Part shown: in pieces, positions 15,778-19,521 of the stretch | Layout: each line of letters begins with the position of its first letter | Position numbering within the stretch: position 1 is the first letter of the stretch | DNA from: Acidobacteriota bacterium | GTDB taxonomy: Bacteria > Acidobacteriota > Terriglobia > Terriglobales > Acidobacteriaceae | DNA: 19,521 bases | Assembly (NCBI GenBank): GCA_021810735.1 | Contig: JAJZIF010000018.1 | Span: forward strand, 1-19,521 | Direction: 5' to 3' | Made by a program: the position numbers and the translations under genes | Notes under the pieces: model-generated | What the model was told of the DNA's origin: nothing | Database searches by the model: none | The model's input: only the letters and a program-made list of their open reading frames with translations

Positions 15778-16719
15778 TCAGCGGCCGTGTTCTTCGAGGT
15801 ATTTCTCGACTTCGAGTGCGGCCATGCAGCCGGTTCCGGCGGCGGTGATGGCCTGGCGGTAGCGGCGGTCCTGCACGTCGCCGCAGGCAAAGACGCCGGG
15901 GACGCGGGTGAAGACGTAGTCGTGGGTGCGGATGTAGCCGTCTTCGTCGAGGTCGAGCTGGCCGGCGAACATCCTGGCGTTGGGCTCGTGGCCGATGCCG
16001 AGGAAGAGTCCGCTGATAGGCAGGACGGATACCTCGCCGGTGACGCGGTCGCGCAGGCGCACGCCTTTGACTTCCTTGTCGTCTACGCCGAGGACTTCTT
16101 CGACGATGACGTTGGTGAGGATCTGGATTTTGGGGTGGGCCATGGCGCGGTCGAGCATGATGCGGGAGGCGCGGAAGTGCTCGCGGCGATGGAGGATGGT
16201 CACCTTGGTGCAGAAGCGGGTGAGGAAGAGCGCTTCTTCCATGGCGGAGTCGCCACCGCCGACGACCGCGATTTCCCTGCCGGAGAAGAAGAAGCCGTCG
16301 CAGGTGGCGCAGGAGCTGACACCGTGGCCGATGAGCGCCTGCTCGGAGGGCAGGCCGAGCCAGCGGGCGGAGGCTCCACTGGCGATGATGAGGGTGCGGG
16401 TGTGGATCTTTTCGTGGCCGTTCCCGAGGTCGAGTTCGAAGGGATGCTTGCTGAGATCGGCCTTGGCGAGATGGCCGAGGCGGAACTCGGCGCCGAAGCG
16501 CGAGGCCTGCTTGCGCATGTTCTCAATGAGCTCGGGGCCCTGGATGCCGTCTGGCCAGCCGGGGAAGTTTTCGACGAGCGTGGTGATGGAGAGCTGCCCG
16601 CCGGGCTCATGGCCTTCGAGGACGAGCGGCTTCAGGTTGGAGCGTGCGGCATAGATGGCGGCGGTGAGGCCGGCGCAGCCGGAGCCAAGGATGACGGTAT
16701 CGCGAATCGTATCTGTCAT
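15778..16719 (-). CDS. trxB: Thioredoxin reductase
   Basis: NADPH- and FAD-dependent cytoplasmic enzyme that reduces thioredoxin. At 313 residues it has the low-molecular-weight bacterial form. The FAD fold is VILGSGCAGLTAAIYAAR (G12, G14, G17; a cysteine stands where most relatives have proline). EGHEPGGQLSITTLVENFPG is the conserved FAD-side segment. The redox disulfide is C137-A-T-C140. The NADPH fold follows as VVGGGDSAMEEA (152-163) with HRRE at 177-180. The C-terminal FAD motif is FACGDVQD and the final helix is AALEVEKYLEEHG. AAGAGAAG lies before the ATG. It is divergent from a 66-residue gene and convergent with the DUF3857 gene, so it is a single-gene unit. No thioredoxin gene is in the window. 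Confidence 0.96.
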   Translation of the reverse strand: MTDTIRDTVILGSGCAGLTAAIYAARSNLKPLVLEGHEPGGQLSITTLVENFPGWPDGIQGPELIENMRKQASRFGAEFRLGHLAKADLSKHPFELDLGNGHEKIHTRTLIIASGASARWLGLPSEQALIGHGVSSCATCDGFFFSGREIAVVGGGDSAMEEALFLTRFCTKVTILHRREHFRASRIMLDRAMAHPKIQILTNVIVEEVLGVDDKEVKGVRLRDRVTGEVSVLPISGLFLGIGHEPNARMFAGQLDLDEDGYIRTHDYVFTRVPGVFACGDVQDRRYRQAITAAGTGCMAALEVEKYLEEHGR

Positions 16720-16764
16720 GGGCTTCTCTTCATGTTACCTGCTATGGGATTCATTGGCCCAGCG

Positions 16765-16781
16765 TTGCGATGCAATCGCGA
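16765..16781. promoter_or_regulatory. Hairpin in the divergent trxB / small-protein gap
   Basis: TTGCGAT (16765-16771) and ATCGCGA (16775-16781) are 7-base arms with one G-U wobble and a GCA triloop. It sits 45 bases upstream of the trxB start in the 111-base gap shared by two outward-facing genes, a place where an operator would be expected. Only the symmetry is seen. Confidence 0.3.
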
Positions 16782-16830
16782 GGTTTCGCGGGGCGGGCTG
16801 GAAGGGGACGGCGCCATATACGATGGAGGG

Positions 16831-17031
16831 ATGGCAAACCTAACACTTGTTTATGGACTGAGGCTTCTCCCCGCCGATGAAGTGGCTTCGATCGGCGACG
16901 CTCCGATCGAGCTGAAGAACGGCAACAGGGCGCGGGTTACGATGCACTTGCTGGAGGGTACGCGCGAGGAGATCGAGGGGCAGTTGCGGCAGAGTATCGA
17001 TGCATTTTTTGATTTTTTCCCGGAGATTTAG
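16831..17031 (+). CDS. Small conserved-looking protein, 66 residues
   Basis: A 66-residue acidic-to-neutral protein of unknown function: MANLTLVYGLRLLPADEV, then GDAPIELKNGNRARVTMHLLEGTREEIEGQLRQSIDAFFDFFPEI. It reads as a beta-hairpin followed by an amphipathic helix, without a signal peptide or cysteines. The frame continues open far to the left, opposite trxB, but that part is a shadow: the segment from the ATG at 16831 is different in character (hydrophobic strands, ordinary composition), while the part before it is Gly/Asp/Ala-rich antisense. GGAGGG sits almost against the ATG, too close for an ideal ribosome site, so the start is a little uncertain. It is divergent from trxB. I rate it a probable real gene on its composition and plausible secondary structure. 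Confidence 0.6.
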   Translation: MANLTLVYGLRLLPADEVASIGDAPIELKNGNRARVTMHLLEGTREEIEGQLRQSIDAFFDFFPEI

Positions 17032-17124
17032 AGGTTTTTGGGAGGCGCGAGGCGGGGTTGTGCGCGCTTCCCGGATTGGGAAAGTGCCGGAGCGCGGATT
17101 TTCATTTTGAAACGGCGATGTGAA

Positions 17125-17197
17125 AAGAGCACAGGTTGGGGCTCTTGAAGACGGCGCTGCATGGCGAAATAAGAGCGAAGCTTACCGGCGAGGCCGG
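17125..17197 (+). promoter_or_regulatory. Structured leader upstream of the matrixin-like gene
   Basis: Two perfect small hairpins lie in the 183-base gap: AAGAGC (17125-17130) with GCTCTT (17141-17146), loop ACAGGTTGGG; and CCGGC (17185-17189) with GCCGG (17193-17197), loop GAG, shortly before the GGAG ribosome site at 17203-17206. I compared the gap with c-di-GMP class I and cobalamin leaders from memory and found no match. It may be an untranslated leader; the role is unknown. Confidence 0.3.
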
Positions 17198-17214
17198 CGG
17201 GCGGAGAGCTTGCC

Positions 17215-19521
17215 ATGCGATTTCAGAAGAGTCTTTTGTGGGTGGTGTGCGGGGTTGTGGGGCTGGTGTGGGCTCCCCGGGCCGTGGCGGGCGGGCCGCG
17301 CTGGTATGCGGGTTCGGCGTATTTTGATCCCGCGGCGATGGGCCAGCCGGTGGTGTGGAGCAACGGGCAGGTGACGTACTACACGGATCAGGGCGCGCTG
17401 AGCCCGATGGTGAGCAATTCACAGGCGGACACGATGGTGGCGAATGCGGCCGCGGTGTGGAGCGGGGTGAAGACCGCAGCGGTTTCGATTACGCGCGGCG
17501 GCAGCCTGGCGGAAGACGTGAACGGCACCAATGTGACGGACGGCAGCACGGGGCTGGTGGAGCCGGCGGATATTCAGTCGACCGATACGAGCGTGCCGGT
17601 GGCCGTGGTGTACGACGAAGACGGCTCTGTGATTGACGCGATGTATGGGCAGGGCGCGAGCGATCCGAATGATTGCCCGCAGGATGGGGTGATGACCTAT
17701 GTGGACAATTTTTCGACCACGGGGAATATTCTGCATGCGGTGATGCTGGTGAACGGGTTGTGCGCGACCAGCAGCACACAGCTTGCAAACCTGCAGTACG
17801 AGATGATTCGCGGGTTTGGGCGGGTGCTGGGACTGGACTGGTCGCAGGCGAACGAAGAGATGTTTGCGAACGACCAGATCACGACGGACGGGACGGCGGG
17901 CTGGCCGATCATGCATCCGATTGAGCGGCTGTGCAACGGCGGCGGCGGCGAGTGCATGCCGAACGAGACGACGCTGCGCTACGACGATATTTCCGCGCTG
18001 AACCGGACGTACCCGGTGACGGCGGCGAATCAGTCGCGGTATCCCGGCAAACAAGTCACCGCGACGGTGACATTTTCGATTCACGGGGCGATCCGCTTCC
18101 AGCGCGGGCAGGGGATGCAGGGTGTGAATGTCGTGCTGCGTCCACTGACCAGCAGCGGTCCGGAGCTGGAATATACGGTGACGGCGGTGAGCGGCGCGAG
18201 CTACCAGGGCAATGCGGGGAATCCCGTGGATGGGTACACGGATGCCAATGGGAATGCGCTGAAGCGCTTTGGGAGCAACGACCAGACGTTGGAAGGCTAC
18301 TTTGACCTGAGCGGCGTGCCGCTGCCACCAGGCATGACGCAGTCGGATTATCAGCTGACGTTTGAGGCAATCAATCCGCTTTATGCCGATGAGCAGTCGG
18401 TGGGGCCGAATACACCGGGGCAGGTGACGCCTTCGGGGACGATGCCGGTGATTGCGATTCCCGGCGTGCAGGCGGGGATGAGCCTGGAAGAGGATGTGAC
18501 GATCCGCGATTCCGCGGATGAGTTGCACAGCGGAGACGACGGCACGGACGCGGATCCGGCGGTTGTGAATTCCACGGGGCAGTGGATGGGCCGCATTTGC
18601 TGTTACGGACATTCGGGGTGGTTCAAGTTTTATGCGCGGGCCAACCGCGAATTCACGGTGGAGGCCGAGGCGCTGGATGAAACGGGTGCGGCGACGGAGA
18701 ACAAGCTGCGTCCGGTGATCGGGCTGTGGAACATTACGGATGCGGTAGGCACGGCGCCGGTGACGGCAACGGCGCAGCCTTTCAATGGAAGTGAACCGGG
18801 ATTGACGACGCTTGCCGCGGTGAGCACGGCGAGCAGCTTTGTGCGCATCGGTATTGCGGACCAGCGCGGCGATGGGCGTCCTGACTATGCGTACATCGGG
18901 CGCGTGCTGTATGCCGACACGGTGAGTCCCGCGCGGCTGCCAGCAGCGGGCGGCGAGATTACAATCCTCGGGATGGGGTTCCGGCCGGACTCGGCGGTGT
19001 ATGTGAACGGCGTGGCGGCGCAGGTGACGTCGGTGACGCCAACGCGGATCACGGCGGTGGCGCCGCCATCGAATGGCGCGACGGGCACGGTGCTGCTGGA
19101 GGTGGAAGATCCGCAGACGCTGGGCGTGGCGATGATTACCGATGGGCTTGCCTATGATGCGCAGAATGGCGATGCGCTGACGATCCTGACGGCGCCTTCG
19201 GGAACACTTCCAGAGGCGGTTCCGGTGGAATTCACGGTGCGCGCGCTGAGTGTGGATCTGACGCCCGCGGCGGGGATTCCGGTGACATTTGCCGTGACCG
19301 AGGGAAGTGCGGGATTGAGTTGCGGAGCGGCAATATGCACCGTGGCGACGAATGCGGACGGCGTGGCAACGATTGCGGTGACTCCGGACTCGATGGCGCT
19401 GGCGCAGATTACGGCATCACTGGTAAACGGCGCGAAGGTGCTGGCGGAGTTTACGGGCGTGCCGCCGTCGAGCTTGTACGCACTGACGCCGAATCTGTAT
19501 GTGGCGATTGGCGGCTCGACG
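17215..19521 (+). CDS. Large secreted protein: degenerate matrixin-like domain, TIG and Big-like domains; 3' end outside window
   Basis: 769 residues are in the window, open to the right edge. A signal peptide (1-25, ending AVA) is followed by a region laid out like a matrixin metalloprotease: VVWSNGQVTYYTDQG, AAAVWSGVKTAAVSI, a helix ending RGFGRVLGLDWSQAN (199-213), WPIMHP (230-235) and LRYDDISALNRTYP (254-267). The usual HExxHxxGxDH zinc motif is lost: R199, R203 and W209 stand at the histidine positions and G200 at the catalytic glutamate. Next come a beta domain (280-430), a PPC-like beta segment (about 456-560) with CC at 462-463, a TIG/IPT domain (about 575-645) and a bacterial Ig-like (Big) domain (about 655-748). 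GGAG lies eight bases before the ATG. Probably a cell-surface or secreted binding protein rather than a protease. Confidence 0.85.
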   Translation, partial: MRFQKSLLWVVCGVVGLVWAPRAVAGGPRWYAGSAYFDPAAMGQPVVWSNGQVTYYTDQGALSPMVSNSQADTMVANAAAVWSGVKTAAVSITRGGSLAEDVNGTNVTDGSTGLVEPADIQSTDTSVPVAVVYDEDGSVIDAMYGQGASDPNDCPQDGVMTYVDNFSTTGNILHAVMLVNGLCATSSTQLANLQYEMIRGFGRVLGLDWSQANEEMFANDQITTDGTAGWPIMHPIERLCNGGGGECMPNETTLRYDDISALNRTYPVTAANQSRYPGKQVTATVTFSIHGAIRFQRGQGMQGVNVVLRPLTSSGPELEYTVTAVSGASYQGNAGNPVDGYTDANGNALKRFGSNDQTLEGYFDLSGVPLPPGMTQSDYQLTFEAINPLYADEQSVGPNTPGQVTPSGTMPVIAIPGVQAGMSLEEDVTIRDSADELHSGDDGTDADPAVVNSTGQWMGRICCYGHSGWFKFYARANREFTVEAEALDETGAATENKLRPVIGLWNITDAVGTAPVTATAQPFNGSEPGLTTLAAVSTASSFVRIGIADQRGDGRPDYAYIGRVLYADTVSPARLPAAGGEITILGMGFRPDSAVYVNGVAAQVTSVTPTRITAVAPPSNGATGTVLLEVEDPQTLGVAMITDGLAYDAQNGDALTILTAPSGTLPEAVPVEFTVRALSVDLTPAAGIPVTFAVTEGSAGLSCGAAICTVATNADGVATIAVTPDSMALAQITASLVNGAKVLAEFTGVPPSSLYALTPNLYVAIGGST

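Noticed and set aside
15775..16830. Plus-strand open frame running opposite trxB into the 66-residue gene
   Set aside because: Antisense shadow of TrxB; only the segment from the ATG at 16831 looks like a protein.
17419..18612. Minus-strand frame of 397 codons opposite the matrixin-like gene
   Set aside because: Arg/His-rich antisense product; the plus strand has a signal peptide and recognisable domains in one continuous frame.

Overview
The window is GC-rich bacterial chromosome. The mix of genes suggests a soil Acidobacteriota of the Terriglobia/Acidobacteriaceae type. This is inferred from family resemblance, not from a marker gene: a small secreted VWA-like protein, a DUF3857-transglutaminase-TPR giant, a TIG/Big-domain secreted protein with a matrixin-like N-terminus, a pectinesterase, and the cdsA-dxr-rseP order. 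No tRNA, rRNA, insertion sequence, phage gene or CRISPR array was seen. No gene-free stretch exceeds 300 bases.

Layout. Positions 1-3176 (minus strand) hold a housekeeping envelope/isoprenoid operon, cdsA-dxr-rseP; rseP runs off the left edge. Divergent from it, 3366-4991 holds two small secreted proteins: a VWA-like protein with a degenerate metal site, then, after a clear terminator, a 134-residue protein of unknown function. A secreted pectin methylesterase follows at 5155-6192. Positions 6373-9662 carry a heme-related stretch: an FAD-dependent protoporphyrinogen/coproporphyrinogen oxidase, a radical SAM/SPASM protein of the AhbD/NirJ-like group, and an exported c-type cytochrome. A GYD-domain protein (9858-10190) precedes the queD-queE pair for 7-deazaguanine (queuosine precursor) synthesis, which ends in an intrinsic terminator. 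Positions 11519-15670 encode a 1383-residue exported DUF3857/transglutaminase/TPR protein. It converges on trxB (15778-16719, minus) across a strong bidirectional terminator. A 66-residue small protein is divergent from trxB. The right end, from 17215, is the first 769 residues of a large secreted protein.

The most interesting signal is in that last gene. Its N-terminal region keeps the layout of a matrixin-type metalloprotease (helix ending GLD-x-SQ-x-N, a Met-turn-like WPIMHP, and L-x-x-DDI-x-AL-x-x-x-YP), but all three zinc histidines and the catalytic glutamate appear replaced, which would make it a pseudo-protease. Other points of interest are the oxidase/radical-SAM pairing, the degenerate MIDAS site, a strand-wide G>C bias that sets codon choice in both gene orientations, and several intergenic hairpins with GNA-type triloops. 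I did not find a clear novel multi-gene system.
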